A model generated the notes under the pieces. The model was not told the DNA's origin and made no database searches. It saw nothing but the letters and a program-made list of their open reading frames with translations. A DNA stretch of 64,000 bases, from the NCBI GenBank assembly GCA_028023455.1, contig JAQFVV010006713.1, positions 184,001 to 248,000 on the forward strand, read 5' to 3'. Positions 1 through 14,335 of the stretch are shown one piece after another (the stretch's first letter is position 1; each line of letters opens with the position of its first letter). This DNA is from Epiperipatus broadwayi (taxonomy: Eukaryota; Onychophora; Udeonychophora; Euonychophora; Peripatidae). The position numbers and the translations under genes were made by a program.

Positions 1-79
1 ATGGTTGAGTTTAAATGCTTTCTAAATTACATTAAATTCAGTATGGCAATGTACTTGTATTTAAATTTTATAAAATAAT

Positions 80-600
80 AGTAATAAAAAAGAGAAATAA
101 GAAAAATAAAAATGAAAGAAACAATAAGAATAAGAAGAATAAAATGATACAAATAATAAGAAAAAATAATAAGAAGAATAAGTGGAAGGATAAGAATAAT
201 AACAATAACAATAATAATAGAAATATTAGGAAAAATAAAAAAAGGAAAAATAATAAAAAATAAAAATAAAGAGTAATAATAATAAGAATTAAAAAAAAAT
301 AATAAAAGAAAGAATAATAAAAAAATAATAAGAATGTGGATAAGAAAAACAAAAAAATAAAGAAGAAAAATAACAATAAATAAAAAGAACAAGAAAAAAA
401 ATAAGAGTAAGAGAATAATAAGAATAAGAAAAATAAGGAGAATAATAATAATAGAAGAAAATGAATAAAGAGAATAAGAAAAAAAATTAAGATCAACAAT
501 AATGGGAATACGAATATGAATAAATAAAACGAATAAAAAAAAATAAAAATATGAAAAGTAAGAGAAAGAATAATAATAATTTTCCAACTAAATAATATGG
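80..600. repeat. A-rich AAT/AAG low-complexity block
   Basis: The plus strand is almost pure A, G and T arranged as degenerate AAT, AAG and AATAAG units with nearly no C. Long open frames on the minus strand here encode only F, L, I, Y and S and are artefacts of the composition. This is an imperfect purine-rich satellite or microsatellite. Confidence 0.9.
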
Positions 601-2589
601 AAAAGTATTTTTCACTCATTCATTAATAGCATGATAAACTTTATTCCTTTAAAAAAAAAAATCATTCTATTTAGTTATAAACAAACTAAAATGTATTAAT
701 TAAAAAAACAACTGTTAATTGTCAATCATTAATTATAAGAAATGATGTTTCAAGTAATATATGCTTTATAAAATTATTTTAAATATAGTAATATCTTGTA
801 AATATGATCCTTCAAAAAAATATATTTTGATATTTCACAGACAAAAACATTGATTTTTTTGGCCACATTATTTAACTTTCCCAAAATCTTATGCAACACA
901 TTTTGTCTATCCATCCATCCACCTATCTATCTATTCCCATTTTCTGAATCTGTAAATCAATGGCAGACAAATATATTATTTATTACTTTTCTGTACCTAC
1001 TATTGACAAAACAGTTTCAATAAGAACCATTTTTGTTATTTCAATATGTATATATTCTCTCTCTTTTAATTCTTATACTTAAAGAATAACTTTTTTTTTG
1101 TTTTCAAAATTAGGAATGTTTTAAATTTGATGACCAATCTTTTCTTGTTTTGCTACTTGATCTTCAAAAATAAAAATAAAAAATTAAAATATAAAACTAT
1201 TAAATCAAATATTTTTTAGAATGATTTAATGATTAAATGAGATTATGTATTGTAAAAAAACAAAACAAAACAATATTATCTAATCACTACAATTAATATT
1301 AACGTTAGGATATATAAATTTCTCTGTGCATATACATACATTTTTCAAATAATAGATGAGGAATGTTTTGAATTATAATATATGAATTATATTTAAAAGT
1401 AACAGATAACTTGTATTTTATTATGCACAATATTTCTGTGAATAATCATTAAATTGTATTTACCCTTTTATTAGATCTCATTTTATCATTTTGATCTAGT
1501 CCCTTGAAAACAGAGGATTGACAGTTACGTATACATATTTAATTAGTGAAACTAAGTAAGTGTAAAGCAGAACAAGTAAAACATTCATATCTAAAATCAA
1601 ACATATAGAGATATGTACAAGCATATTTTAATAATTTATTTCTCATTAATATTCATAATTTTTTAAAACTTGACTTCTGAGGAGAATAAATAGAAAAGTT
1701 TAATATTTATGAAAACAAGAATTTACAAACACCAATAATTTTAATACCTATTAAAATAGCCTGAGGAATAAATGTGGGGGAATTCAAGGCCAAATATTAT
1801 TTCATCAACTTACAAAATTATTTTCATGGTAATAGAAGTAGATTTTTCGTTTGTATAGTTTAATTTTTTTTCTTTTTAAAAGTTGATGTGATTTGAATTA
1901 TCTTAAAGTTTATATAATGATTTACAAAGATTTATTTCTACCATAATGTGTATTCTATATAAATACTGTTCGCATATTTATTATCCAAATCCCTGCAATT
2001 TTCAATGCTAAATGATTAAGAAATGATGTAAAAAATTATTTGTAAATTCAACACTAAAGAATTAAACATCTATATTTCTATAGAAATTCAGACACAAAAA
2101 ATTGATTGACAATGCACGATGATTAAAAAACACATGAATGATTTTCTGTAAAGAGAAAAAGTAATACATAATTTAAAGAAGAGTTTACAGATTTAAATGT
2201 TACATTACTGTAAATTATTATTTTTTTGTATAGGATCTTCATTCTTCACAGTTAACTGCTTACATGTGCTTGGATCAAATTCCCATAAAAATAATGCTAA
2301 TAAAATCAGTTGCTATCATAACACAATAAAAAGATGATATTTGCATAGAGATAGTAACAATAATATACATTGTATGAGTGTTAACATATTATATTGTACA
2401 GATTGTTGGACAGATCTCGTTGTATTAAAAAAATAGATCTTATTTCAATCATATTCGAAAAAAAAAAAAAAATTCATTTTTTAGAAGTATCTATTATATG
2501 TATAAATTCCAACAACTATTAAATACTAAAATTGTATATTATGCATAAAAATAAATCTATTCTTAGGTTCACTAAAAAAAAAAAAAAAA
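601..2589. other. AT-rich DNA without recognisable genes
   Basis: No coding similarity was seen. It holds a short ATCC/ATCT microsatellite near 906-935 and long A runs near 2458-2473 and just before 2590. The last A run directly abuts the LINE relic that follows. Confidence 0.6.
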
Positions 2590-4505
2590 GAATCACAATT
2601 GGTTTACTGACAATGATCTTATTATTAATGACTTGATTAAAAGGGAGCATAACATTTTGTGATTGGCAGAATAATTAATCAAGTTTGAAGTTTCATAAGC
2701 ATAAATCTGGAGATAGAAATTTAATGACAGAAAAGAAAGCTTAAAAATGACAAGTGGATTAAAACTGCAAAGATGATACACAGTTAATGATTTACAGTCA
2801 TTCTAGATCTTTTATTGATGCACTTAAAAAACCATAAGGACCCAAGAAGCAGTATCACACTTCTATTAAATCCAGCAATGATACTCTCTTATATTAAGAC
2901 TATAATATTTTGACAAGGTGAAAGAAGTACTTCAATAATCTTTTCAATAATGATATAAGAATTGAGATGCTGATTTTGAATGATATATTCATTTTATCTA
3001 ATCATTTTGATTTGAATAAAGATATCCAACTTAGTGAAGTCAAAATAGCTATTGGTAATCTTAAAAATAAAAAAGTTGCAGAATCTGATGAAATATAGTA
3101 GTTATATACTACGTTCAAAAATATTGGAATTTTTAGGAATATATGGACCCATGAAGTAATGCTCCCTGACTTTAAGGATGCATGTATTGTTCCAATTTTT
3201 AAAAAATAAAGAGAATAAATAAGTTTGCAGTAATTATCACGGAATATCTTATTACCCACTAACAGCCATGGCAAACTTTCAAGAACTTTGAGAAAAGGAT
3301 GCTTCCAGTCATAAATGAATGGTTACTGGAGACTTAATGTAATTTTAGAGAATTAAGAAACACTACAGACATAATTTTTGTTGTTATTCAAAAGCAAGAA
3401 AAATGTCAAAAATAAGAGGAGTGATTTATATATAGCTTTTATGATTTGGTCAAGGCATTTGACTCAGTTAAGCACCTATCAAAATTTATTGCATTATGCA
3501 GCATCTATATGATTAAATGTTACCACAGAGGGAAGATCTGAGACATTTGAAAATTTGTGTTAAACATTGTTTTCAATTTTATGACAGTGATCATTGGAAC
3601 TGTTTATAAATGGCTTAATGAACTAGGAATTAAGATGCAATACAAATTTGATGGTAGAATTTTTAATTTGAATTGATTAAAAGTGAACACAAACCTTGTC
3701 TTTTTGGATCCTGGATTTACAGTGTCATGATGATTATGCTATTTTTGCCAGTTCAAAAGATGATTGTTTCGAATACATCATATAAAAATTTTGTTTTAAT
3801 AGTTATTGTTCAAAACTCAAGTACTTTATCAGTCAGTGGTAGAAGAAAAATTCTCAGTAACTTTTAGCTTGGCTGATTATAACTTGAGAAATTTAAATAC
3901 CATGGCAGTTTTATAAATAGAAGTACTTAGATGCTGAGATATAACACAGACAATGTGCAGCTGTTGCTTTTAACAAATCAAAAAATAGAGTATTTCAATC
4001 ATAAAGAAATAATTACTGCAACTAAGTTAACTGCATATAGAGCTGTTATTTCCCCTAATTTATTGCAAGAAAATGAGATTTGGGCAACCTATCAATGCAA
4101 GGCATTAGAAAAGTTTCATTTAAGGATATGTTCCGTAAGATTTTAAAAATACAATGGCAAGATCATTGCTAGATGTGATAGAATAAAATCCATTATTATA
4201 AAATTACACTTTCATTGGATTGGCAATAAAGAATGCAAGCCTTCCTAAAAGATGTTTTATGAGTAGATACTATTTATATTATAATGATTATCTCAAAGAT
4301 ATTTTAAAAAGGTGCAATGTTGGTTATTTCCAATGAAAAAACATACAGAGAATAAAATATATTGGAGAGCTACAATTAATTATGATGTTAAAGTTAGTTT
4401 TTTTTTAAGAAGGTAAGACAGTTTTGCAAAAATGAACCAGCATGTTCTATATGTGAATATATTTGTGGATGACAGATTAGTTTATCACAAATCTCATTTC
4501 TAAAA
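2590..4505 (+). pseudogene. decayed non-LTR retrotransposon (LINE) reverse transcriptase
   Basis: Conceptual translation across frames recovers blocks of a LINE ORF2 in the right order. First comes a pre-RT linker (HNWFTDNDL-like), then DIQLSEVKIAIGNLKNKK (RT palm entry) near 3027-3080, WTHEVMLPDFKDACIVPIFKK near 3145-3210, YDLVKAFDSV near 3440-3470, and the catalytic box as HDDYAIFAS near 3727-3753 (usually FADD). After it follow ETWTTYQ-like and LEKFHLR blocks near 4075-4140, a W-GH-like block near 4200, and a C-terminal Cys-x2-Cys finger with an ISL stretch near 4433-4505. Stops and frameshifts occur throughout and the endonuclease domain is absent, so this is a dead 5'-truncated copy. The LEKFHLR/KILKIQWQDH type is common in invertebrate genomes; the exact clade was not resolved. 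Short frames at 3673-3867 and 3931-4146 are pieces of it. Confidence 0.85.
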
Positions 4506-4732
4506 CTCTTTTTTTGGTTTTTCTTTCTTTTATTTTGGAATTGAAATGGCATATTTGTTTATAAAAAGCTGCATATGTCGTGTTATTTAATTGCATAAAG
4601 AATAAAGATATGGATTAAATAAGCACAACAATTAAAAGTATATAAGAAGGGAGAGGTGACAATAACAAGAAGTTACAAAAATAAATTAAAAAATACAAGA
4701 GTTAAAACAAAAAAAATAAAAATAAATGTTTG

Positions 4733-4744
4733 CCCCCCCCCCCC
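4733..4744. repeat. poly(C) tract, 12 C
   Basis: Uninterrupted run of twelve C in DNA that is otherwise extremely AT-rich. Similar runs recur in the window at 10741-10751 (G11), 20302-20310 (C9), 21876-21887 (C12), 35125-35132 (G8) and 43512-43522 (C11). Confidence 0.95.
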
Positions 4745-4796
4745 ATTAACCTAGCAATAGCAATTTTAACTTCAAATTTAAAAGTACATTAATATA

Positions 4797-5087
4797 TGCT
4801 GGAATATTTCAATAGCGGTACTATATGTATTTAGAAACAGTCTGAATCAAGCAACATAGATAAAAGAAAACCTCTTACATACGGAATTACAAACTGCTAA
4901 GTATATTGATTTCAAGACTATTCTAAACACAAGTATATCTAAGCTTATTTAAATTCTTGCTTGTATTTAAAAGTCTAAAAATCAATATACTTATCAACTT
5001 ATAGGTAAGAGATTTCTTTTTATCTGTGTTGCTTGATTCTGACTTTATGTTTCTAAATGCAGGTGGCACTATTGAAATATTCTAGCA
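4797..5087. repeat. fold-back (long inverted repeat) element A
   Basis: The left arm begins TGCTGGAATATTTCAATAG and the right arm ends with its near reverse complement (TGCTAGAATATTTCAATAG on the minus strand). The match continues over about 140 bp per arm, including TTTAGAAACA, AATCAAGCAACA, CTCTTAC and AGTATATTGAT blocks, with several small differences. There is almost no spacer at the centre (about 4942). No coding sequence; a non-autonomous palindromic element is the simplest reading. No target duplication was identified. Confidence 0.85.
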
Positions 5088-8000
5088 ACTGATTTGTATT
5101 CATTTACTTTATTTGAATATTCAAACATAGATTTATATATAGTGTTGTATGGACAACTAAATAAATATACAATAAACTTAAGTTTAAAATATATATTTTT
5201 TAAATTTTAGTTTTATATTTGTGGTAAATATTAAAATATTGTTATGGAATGTAATCCACTCAAAAATTTGATATACATTTCTTCTGGATAAACTTTCATT
5301 AAATTTTCATTTGCACTAAACTTTTTAATTGAATTTTATAACTTTAAATAAAATATTTGCTTTCAGTTAATCACTGATTCTTTCTTATTTACGTTCTAAT
5401 GGCAACCTCAGGTGTGATATTACATTTTCAAATGGTGGTTGATGTTTATATTCCATTTGTTTTTGATATTTTCAATTGTAAGCTACAAATAAATATAGCA
5501 TTTTAGAAAGTACTGTCATACTGTAACTACAAAAAAGCACCATAATAGCTTTATAGATATACTTAAAAATGTTAATATAAAAATGGATCAAATATTTTAA
5601 AATTATTCATACATTTTTATTTTATTTTTTAATTTGCACATTATGAAAATATTTTATTTTGTGAGTTTGCACATTGAGATGTTTCTTTTCAGGAAGCAAA
5701 ATGTTTTATCAACTTTAACAATTATTTAATGATAAGAAATCATGTTCAAATTAGACATAATGAATAAAGATATCTGTATTTTATTGTTTAAATAAAGTAC
5801 TTTTTTTACCTTTAAAATTCGTCCTCCCTGCCAACTATTTGTTTTTAACAATAATCTATACAGTAAAAAAATTACTTTTCCTCTTTCATTTTTTATTAAT
5901 GCATTCAAAATCATCTGCAACTTAATATAGTAATTATATATATATATGTTAGATATTAATTCAAATAATTATTTGTTTAAAAATATTTCATTTGTTATTT
6001 TTAACAAAGATTTTTCTTTTTATTAAACCCATTAAACATTTATTTTAATCAATAATGTCTGCAAACAAGTTACAAAAAAAGTTAATAACTGAAATGCATA
6101 TGATTAAATTATGAGATACACAGGAGCTTTTTGTATTCCTGCAAAAAATAAAATAAAATATAAAAACCATTACACTTTTCTAAGTTTCTAATTGATTTCT
6201 ATCATTTCTTTTTTCTGCTTTTATAATTTCTACATGTAAATTACAAAATTATTTTAAAAACATAAATATGTACATAATGTAATACAAATTTTTATTTAAA
6301 ATCATCTTTTCTAATCCTAGTTGAAACAAGAGAAAAAAATATCTTTAAAAAAAATCAAGTGGAAATGACCATTTATAAAAAATAAATAAATAAAATAATT
6401 CCAATACATGTATACTGTGTTTAAAAACAAAATTCTTTATCAGTTAAATAATAATATTTGCTAAAAAAAAAAAAAGAAAGAAAATTGCTACACATAACAC
6501 AGTATGTAGATGAAAGACTGGACAAATCAAAAGATAGTGTCATAAAAAAAAGTTGTAAGTCTAAAACAGTGAAAATCTTTCAAATTCCTTAATTTATAGT
6601 TGGGTTGGGCACTTACCATTATAAAACTGAAATGAATAAAACTAAAAACTGATTATTATTAGATAAATGCTAAATAGTTATAAAATTATAACATTATAGC
6701 TTTCAAGTTCAATAAATTAATAAACAAAAATTCTTAATGATTAATTTTTTAGAGATAACCATTTTACCCCATTTATCAACTACTTCATAAAATAAATTTC
6801 CCTAATGCAATGTTTTTAAAAATAAAATTATCTTATAATGAAAATATGTATATTTCTGTTTAATTTAGATAAAAATCAGTGCCAAAATAAAATTGAAAAT
6901 AAATGTATAGTAAAGGTGAATTCCAAACATCTGACCTACTGTTATCAGATAATCTAGTGAATCTTCTATGTGATTTATGTGGTGTGTCTTCAAGATCTTA
7001 TGCCTTTTACAATAATTTGAGATGGAAAACTTAATTTATCAAAAATGAAACAGTTAATATTATAGACAATAAATTAATATGCTTAGATTATAAAAATCTA
7101 AAATCAAATATGGTATAAATTAGTAAGCTTTATTAATGACATGAATACATACTTCTCAATTTGTTTTTTTATAACTACAAGAATAACAGGAGTAACAAGT
7201 TATTCAGGATTTATTTTTCAACTTTTTTTATAAAATTGGAAAATAAAAAAAAAGAGATAAAATTTAACTACTAAATTGTTTATATTCAGGAAAACATACA
7301 TAAAATGTATTTGCTATATTTATATGGTTACATCATGAGTATAATTTAATAAATTGCACTGCTTGATAAGCAATATAAATTAAATAAGTTTCTTTAAAAC
7401 ATATTTGAGCACAAATATTATATAGTATTCTAAAACGATTACTAGGCAATACTTTAATTATAGAATTCTATTTTCTTTAATAATTACTTTTATTGTTATT
7501 CAAACATCAATCAGCATTGTTTGTGCTAGATAATCAATTTTCCACTGTTTGCTGTAAGTAAAAAAAAAAAATACCCATTTCTAACTGTGAATTAAAAAAA
7601 GTTTATCCACATTTGCATACTTCAAACTACGCCTTTACCATTAGTGATTTATAAATATTATTATTTAAAAGTTAATAAGTTATAACAATCAATCTTGAAA
7701 CAGTTTAATTTCAGATATATAGTCATTATTCAATAACCTAAAAGAGTGATTTCCTATTTATTTTAACTATGAAACTCTTCATGTTGACAAATATTTTTGG
7801 AACCCAATTCTTAGTGATTACACTAAAAAAAAAAAAAGGAAATAATTTATTAAAAATATCTATAAAAAGCACATACATAGATTAATATAAAAAGCAAATA
7901 TAATTAATTTAAACAGGTAATGTGAAGAACGAAACATCTTTTTCTTTCAATATTCTTTCAAAATTTGATTTAATTGTAATCAATCCAACTTACTTCTGTA

Positions 8001-9334
8001 TTTTTGTTGCAGATGTATAATAAAATCATGCTCTCACTCAAATTTATGATAAAAAATGCTACCAAAGAAATTGCTTTTCTGAATAAATTTGGATCTTTTT
8101 CTTTTCAAATCACACCAAAACCTGTTCAATGAAATTTCATTAAATTATACTTTTATTTGACTATTCTATATTACATTGTTTATTCAGCAAAAAATTCCTC
8201 TGGTTTTTCTTTAATATTAAAAGGATTGAAAACCTTTAATAAAAAATAAAAAAATTATTTAATGTTACAGCTATTGTTTTTAGATAAGAAATGATTTCAA
8301 ATTTTTTCATCAATTTCAGATTGATTCCTTAATGTCTAACTTATTTCTGAAGTTTCAAGATCATAAAATAAATAATTTCCTACAGCAAAAACTTAGAAAA
8401 ATGTGCACATTCACAAAAAAAAATAAATCTCAAATTATTTTAAAATGTCACTTACTGTATTAAAAGCACTTCATCATAAAACAAAACACATTTTAAAAGT
8501 AGGGTGTGGAAGATTAATTTTTATATATTAGTTTTGAAAAGAAAAGGTTAAATAAGTAATTTTAATAATTAGTAAATAAAGAATGAATAACTTTGAATAT
8601 TATGTAATCATTTCATATAGTATAAGAAAGACAATAGATCTATTTGTTTGCTTTTATAACAACTTCTAATATTATAGTCCTGTGCTAAACTGATAATTGT
8701 CTCTACTTTATTATGTTATCAATTCTTACAAAAAGAAAAATAACAGTAAAAAAAATATAATGCCATTTAAAAATACCAGAATCCATTAACAGGGCTTATC
8801 TAAACAATGAGGCGTTGAAAGCTATAATAATGTTTTGTTATTTAACTGTTAAATTAACACAGGAGATAATTATGTAATTTTGAAATGACAGTTATCTGTT
8901 AGATTGATGATCTCTATTGGTTACACATATCTAGCAGTTTATCTTTTATCCACCCAAAAATTTAAAAAATTCAAAATGAAATGCAAGTGTTGCCATCAAT
9001 CCAATTAACACTTCCCCATGTAAATTTGCAAAAAAAAAAAAAAAAAGGATAACTCACAAATCACTACCACTCTATGCCTAAAATGCCTGATTATAGACTG
9101 GAAAATTGTGCTGCATTTCAGATGATTTCATAAAGCAATATGATTCAATAGGTGCCCCACATCCTGAAAAAGAAAATTCATGGAATTGCAAAACAATATT
9201 ATGGAGTTTTGATATCCAAACTTCTTGTGAACTGTCAAGTAATAAATCATTCCATTATTATTATTCACTTAGCCATGAAAAAATTAAATGCAAACATTCA
9301 ATCCATTTATTCATTACTAGACTCAATGGATTTT
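5088..9334. other. long AT-rich stretch, nothing recognised
   Basis: Homopolymer runs of A and T, a short TA repeat near 5935-5950 and scattered AATAAA-like hexamers are all that could be seen. No exon-like, tRNA-like or transposon-terminal sequence was recognised on either strand. Confidence 0.5.
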
Positions 9335-9394
9335 ATTTTCCACAAATATGAGTCAAACCCTAAGATTCCGTGGAACACAAACTTGGGGACACTG
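9335..9394. mobile_element. hAT-like transposon terminus
   Basis: Read on the minus strand from 9394 the sequence begins CAGTGTCCCCAAGTTTGTG and continues TTCCACGGAATC and TTAGGGTTTGA. This is the layout of a hAT terminus (CAGTG, then a short inverted subrepeat of the form TTCCGCGGAACCCTAGGGTT). The eight bases that would form one target duplication copy are 9395-9402. The opposite end was not found, so only a terminal fragment is claimed. Short overlapping frames at 9106-9400 show no known domain. Confidence 0.5.
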
Positions 9395-9402
9395 GTTTAA
9401 AG

Positions 9403-10878
9403 AATAACATTTGAACAAATAATTGATAATCTATTTCATTTGGACAAAATTAATATAACTATGGCAAAAAGAAAGCTTTTGTAATAAAGTGTATAAAAAG
9501 ATACAAATTATATTTAATGTTAACTAATGACAATTCAAATATCATTTAGAAATGATTTTATTTTATTGTTCTTTATTTCTATATGTATCAATATTTTTCT
9601 ACCTATATCTGCTTAGACATTAATCTGTTAGCAAGAATAAATTAATATAAACCATGATTTAATTCTGTCAATAGAATGATCTACCATATTTATTATTTAT
9701 TTTTAATGAATATTATTTAAATCTAAATACACTAAAATCTGGTGCAATAAATTAACTGATTTCAGAAAATTCTTCCTTATATCATCTATTCATTATAGCT
9801 TACAATGAAATACATAGATTAGGGGTTATTCATTTCAGGCTTAAGATTTAAAACAAAGTATCCCAAATAGTTATTTAAGAAGAAAAAATAATACAAAATC
9901 ATAATATAAATGTAAAAATACATATAAAATTGCATCACATCCTGTACAGTTAGATTTTAATAAAAACTAAAATTTAACTTTTAAAACTATAAATAAATAT
10001 AAACAAATTTACATACCTTAATAAAAAAATCTCAGATTAGTGATTTCAGAACTTCTATTTTCTTGCATGGATTTTTTTATTATTGTAAATTCCTTATAAT
10101 AATGTTTAGCAAGTCATATATATGTGCTTCAGCAACCATACTACGGCTTATAATGCTATGTAATTTCAAAACTCTTTTCTGAATCTGATATACCATTTTT
10201 TGCTGGTAATAAATTTCCTTTGTAGAGCTTATATTATAAATCTTAACAAATTTTTTTTTTAAAAATAAATGTCTGATCTTTTTACAAAAGTTCACCTTAA
10301 TAATACTATCACTTATCATTTGCTTTTGATTAATTTATATCGGCTAAAGAGTTTCTACTTATTCCATGGTGGTACAACATAACTGTTCAATGAGAATTTT
10401 TTCTTTTCACTATCAGTGCCATTTGTGATTCATCATTATTTTATTAAATAGTGCAAATCATTGATTTAGCCACTGATCATTTTAAAACTGCTTTCTATAT
10501 TTGAAATGATTTTTTTTTCCCACTTCAAATTTTTTGTGTCTATTTTTCTAGCTCATTATTGAAATTAATATTTGTATATGGTATTTTAGTATTAGCTGCA
10601 ACACGGAACATGTATTAGAACTACTGCACCTGTTCATATACTTTGTAATCTTGGGATCTGACCAAAATAACGAAAAAAAAAAAAAAACCATGTACATGGA
10701 TTTTGTACATGATATTTTGGCAAGATTTACAAAATTATCAGGGGGGGGGGGAGTTGATACAAATGTGAAAAGGGCATAGGAAATCTAATACATGCTCTGT
10801 GTTGCGTGATTAAAAATAACTAAAAGTAAAACACCATAAACATATTTATCATTTTCAATAAGAAATGTATCATTTTGG
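9403..10878. other. AT-rich DNA, poly(G) tract
   Basis: No gene recognised. It contains G11 at 10741-10751 and, just upstream (10688-10720), a short palindromic patch in which CCATGTACATGG is followed by TTTTGTACATG. Confidence 0.5.
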
Positions 10879-11207
10879 ACAAGATATTCAAATATGTATG
10901 ACTTGGAAATAACAACTTTTAAGAACGATATTTGAAATCAAAAAAAAAAATGATTTGCGAACTTAATGAAATGACGGCATTACACAAAAAAATTGTTAGA
11001 TTAAATATGCACTCAACAAACAGTAAATAATTTAGGTTTTTAAATAACAAGACATTCAAATATGTATGACTTGAACATCAACAATTTTTAAGAATGACAT
11101 TTGAAGTCAAAAAAAAAAAAAAATGATTTGCGATCTTAATGAAATGATGACATTACACAAAAAAAAATGCACTAAACAAACAGTAAATGATTTTGATTTT
11201 TAAATAA
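10879..11207. repeat. two-copy tandem duplication, unit about 168 bp
   Basis: Copy 1 is 10879-11046 and copy 2 is 11047-11207. Both start ACAAGA(T/C)ATTCAAATATG, share TATGACTTG, an A run followed by TGATTTGCGA, CTTAATGAAATGA, CATTACACAAAAAA, and end with an AACAAACAGTAAAT block and TTTTTAAATAA. They differ by point changes and by a loss of about ten bases in copy 2. Noncoding. Confidence 0.9.
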
Positions 11208-14200
11208 TATTTATAAAAACACACTAAGTATACTCATACAATACTTAACTTGTAATATATAACAGGAATTGTCACCTTGAAACAAAATATCTCGCATGCC
11301 ATATTACTACAGAAAATGGAGATCTCTACTAAAAAATGTAACACATGATTGCAAAGTATGCTGGGATTTACAACAGAAATGCTAATAATCATACTTTTTT
11401 AAATAAACAAATTAAACCAAAAAAAAAAAAACAAAACAAAAACTGAAAATATACAACTGAATATGAATCAGAATTGCTGTTGTCAGAAAGAAATCTGGAC
11501 AATAACTGAAAATGTAGAAGTATTATAAAAAAAAAAGAGATCGCGCTGATCAAGAAAAACACGTTTTGTCACGTATACTTGCAGATATTATTTCCTTTCA
11601 ATTTGACATCATCACGACATTACACATTTATTGTGGGTGTGAAAAGGCCTGCATATGTCTGAAAAAATTAAATATAAAAAAAAAATACGAATAAAGATGA
11701 ATAAATTGCAAACAAAAAACTAAATGGTAGTAAGATTAGAAAATATGATAAAAAATTCTGAAACTTTACTCAAAACTGAAATGCTCTGAAGTCTTACACA
11801 CAGTTTCTATCAGCTAATGACATTCCTAAGACTTCTGCCAGTTTTAAAACATGTTCATTTTATTTTTTGCCATCAACATTAATCAGATTTATAAATACTT
11901 AAGAGAATACTTTAATATATATATAATAATAATTTCACCACCAGTGTTTGTTGCATGCATTTATATCTGTTAAAATCTTAATTTAATGAGAATAAGTTTT
12001 TGTTACACCTTTGCCGTACCAGATTTCACTGTATATAAATTAGATATACATAAATGATAATGTTTATAATAAAAATTGAATTCAATTATCATTCAAATAA
12101 ACTTTCAATATCTTTGTTTTAATCTCTATTGTTTGTTTAATATATACTGTGATGATAATGAATCGATCACAAGGCTGGTAAATATATACAAGTTAACTTG
12201 TGTAGAGAAATAAGAAATTACAAAATTAAGACAACTTTAAATTAATGTATCGAATATTCTTTCAAACACTCAAAAAAAGTAATAAATAATGATAGGACAA
12301 AAAAAAATAAATGGTAAAAAAAAAATGAATGAAAAAACTAAGTGTTAAAATCAATCATTCTGAATAAGGGCAAAAGGGAGAGGGAATTTGCAAATGCACA
12401 CAGCTCCAGTTTATAGAGTTTGGTTAGACTATGTTATAAATATTAACTATATAATGTTAAAGGTATTAATACTAATTTAGAAAATTTGTATATGAATTGA
12501 AATTGCCAGTAATTATAAACATATACATATATATATATATTACACACTATAATATGTGTAATATTTTAACAATCAAAATTTAACCTAAAAGCATTAATAA
12601 AATTATTTAAAATATTTTCAGAATAAAATAAAAGTAATTAAAACTGTTTTCTAAAAGTTAATTAAAGTTCAAAGCTTTTATTATATTTATAAAAAAACAT
12701 TCTGTGCAGATGACCAGAATAGCAACTGATTTACAGCATACATTCTTTGAAAGCACATTGAACAGGGTATTATAAAGCTATAAAAGGCCTTGGGGAAAAA
12801 AGAAAACAAAAAACAAAACAAGTACAGAGTGCACCAGATTAAAAAAGACAAACCTCAAGATGTTCCAAAGAAGTTGGACAAAAAAAAAGGTTCCTCTATC
12901 ATTTTTAGTCTATTTGACACAAAGAATCCAACAATGAATTAAGCCAATCCATTTAGTCATCAGAATTAATAGTAATTTTAAATATATTCACATGGAAGTG
13001 ATAAGAATCCATGATTGTGATTCAGAATTGATCTATATGTCTGGCTAAGATATCTTAAAAAGTGTATCTGTTTTCTTCGTCCATACATGCAATACTTAGA
13101 GACAGGAGTTGTCTGTTCTAACCTTAGCATAAAGTGTAATTGTTACTTGCCCTTATCAAAAAATATGTTGGCCTATCTCTGAGTTATCTGCCTAAGTACC
13201 AAAATGTTATCAAACTCAATGAAAATAAAAGGCTATTGAAAAGCATATAAGTTCATTATTATCATTGAAGAAGCTGGAGACTACTTTTAAGCATGTTTGA
13301 AGTTACAATTTAAGTAAATTCCACAACTTGTAAAATATGAAAGAAGCCATCAAATCATGGAATGTTAAGAATATTTAATTTAAAATTCATCTGTAACAAA
13401 GTAGCAGAGAACCTTGTGACACATATATGTGCATACAATAAATAATACTAACAAGGAACTTTTTCTTATTCAATTATGTAACAAGTTTTAAAAAAAAAGA
13501 GTCATAATTCATTATTATTATTTATTCATCCAAATATCAAATTTAGTTTCTTTCATAAGTATATATTTTTTCCACAACATACAAATTTTGCAAAAGTAAT
13601 TTTCCCCTGTATTAAAATGTATGTAAAGAGAGGAACACAGATTTCATTAGTTATTATTTACCGATTGTTTATATTGAACCAGCATCATTGATCATGTGTA
13701 GTTCTAAAGTGATATAAACTAATGCTTAAAAAGTGGGGAATGTTTTAGTGTATTCATGAAATCACCTGATTGATGTACTGTTTTGATTTCCATTTGTTTC
13801 ATAATTTGACTTTTACAAGAATTGATATATATATTTGCATTACTATGTGCTAACAGAATGAAGCAGTTGTTAAGTTTAAACTTAACTTATTGTCATTTAA
13901 CTCTCATTTTCACATCCAACAATGTTTATGAAGATAGGTACTAATTTAATATAGTTTCAAGGCCTTCATTTCTGTAAGTTAAAAATTGGTGTTAAACAAT
14001 GAAAATTTAATAAAATAAGGGAATCAAATCTGAATTTGAAGAGTATTCTTCTAAACTAATGAATGGCACTCAAGATCACCGTAGAGAAAAATAAATCAAA
14101 ACTATCATTAGCAGATTAAATTCTTTCTTAATATTTCTTTTTGAAGATTTTGTTTATCATCAAAAGTGAGTTTTGCTTGTAATCTGTATCAGTCATAATA

Positions 14201-14335
14201 TGGCCTGTGTTGTAAATGATGCACCAATACATTTAAATTGTCTCACGTATTTAAATTTGTGAAGAGAGCATTTAATGTCTCTTACGATATTCTCTCTTAA
14301 TTCCTCAATCTATCTGAATATGAGCAATGGGTACT
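11208..14335. other. AT-rich DNA, nothing recognised
   Basis: No protein similarity, RNA gene or transposon end was recognised. The parts at 11540-11660 and 12700-13300 are slightly less AT-rich and lack simple repeats, so they could be old unique sequence. A TA repeat lies near 12525-12540. Confidence 0.4.

Noticed and set aside
27-619. Two long minus-strand open frames (about 185 residues each)
   Set aside because: Pure F/L/I/Y/S low-complexity translations of the AAT/AAG repeat; overlapping frames in the same block.
9106-9400. Overlapping frames of about 80 residues as a gene
   Set aside because: No conserved domain; they overlap a hAT terminus and are probably chance frames.
10879-11207. 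CRISPR-like or satellite array
   Set aside because: Only two copies without spacers, in eukaryotic DNA; a simple tandem duplication.
13020-13300. Possible host exon or UTR because of reduced AT content
   Set aside because: No open frame of useful length and no splice-site or protein similarity that could be supported.
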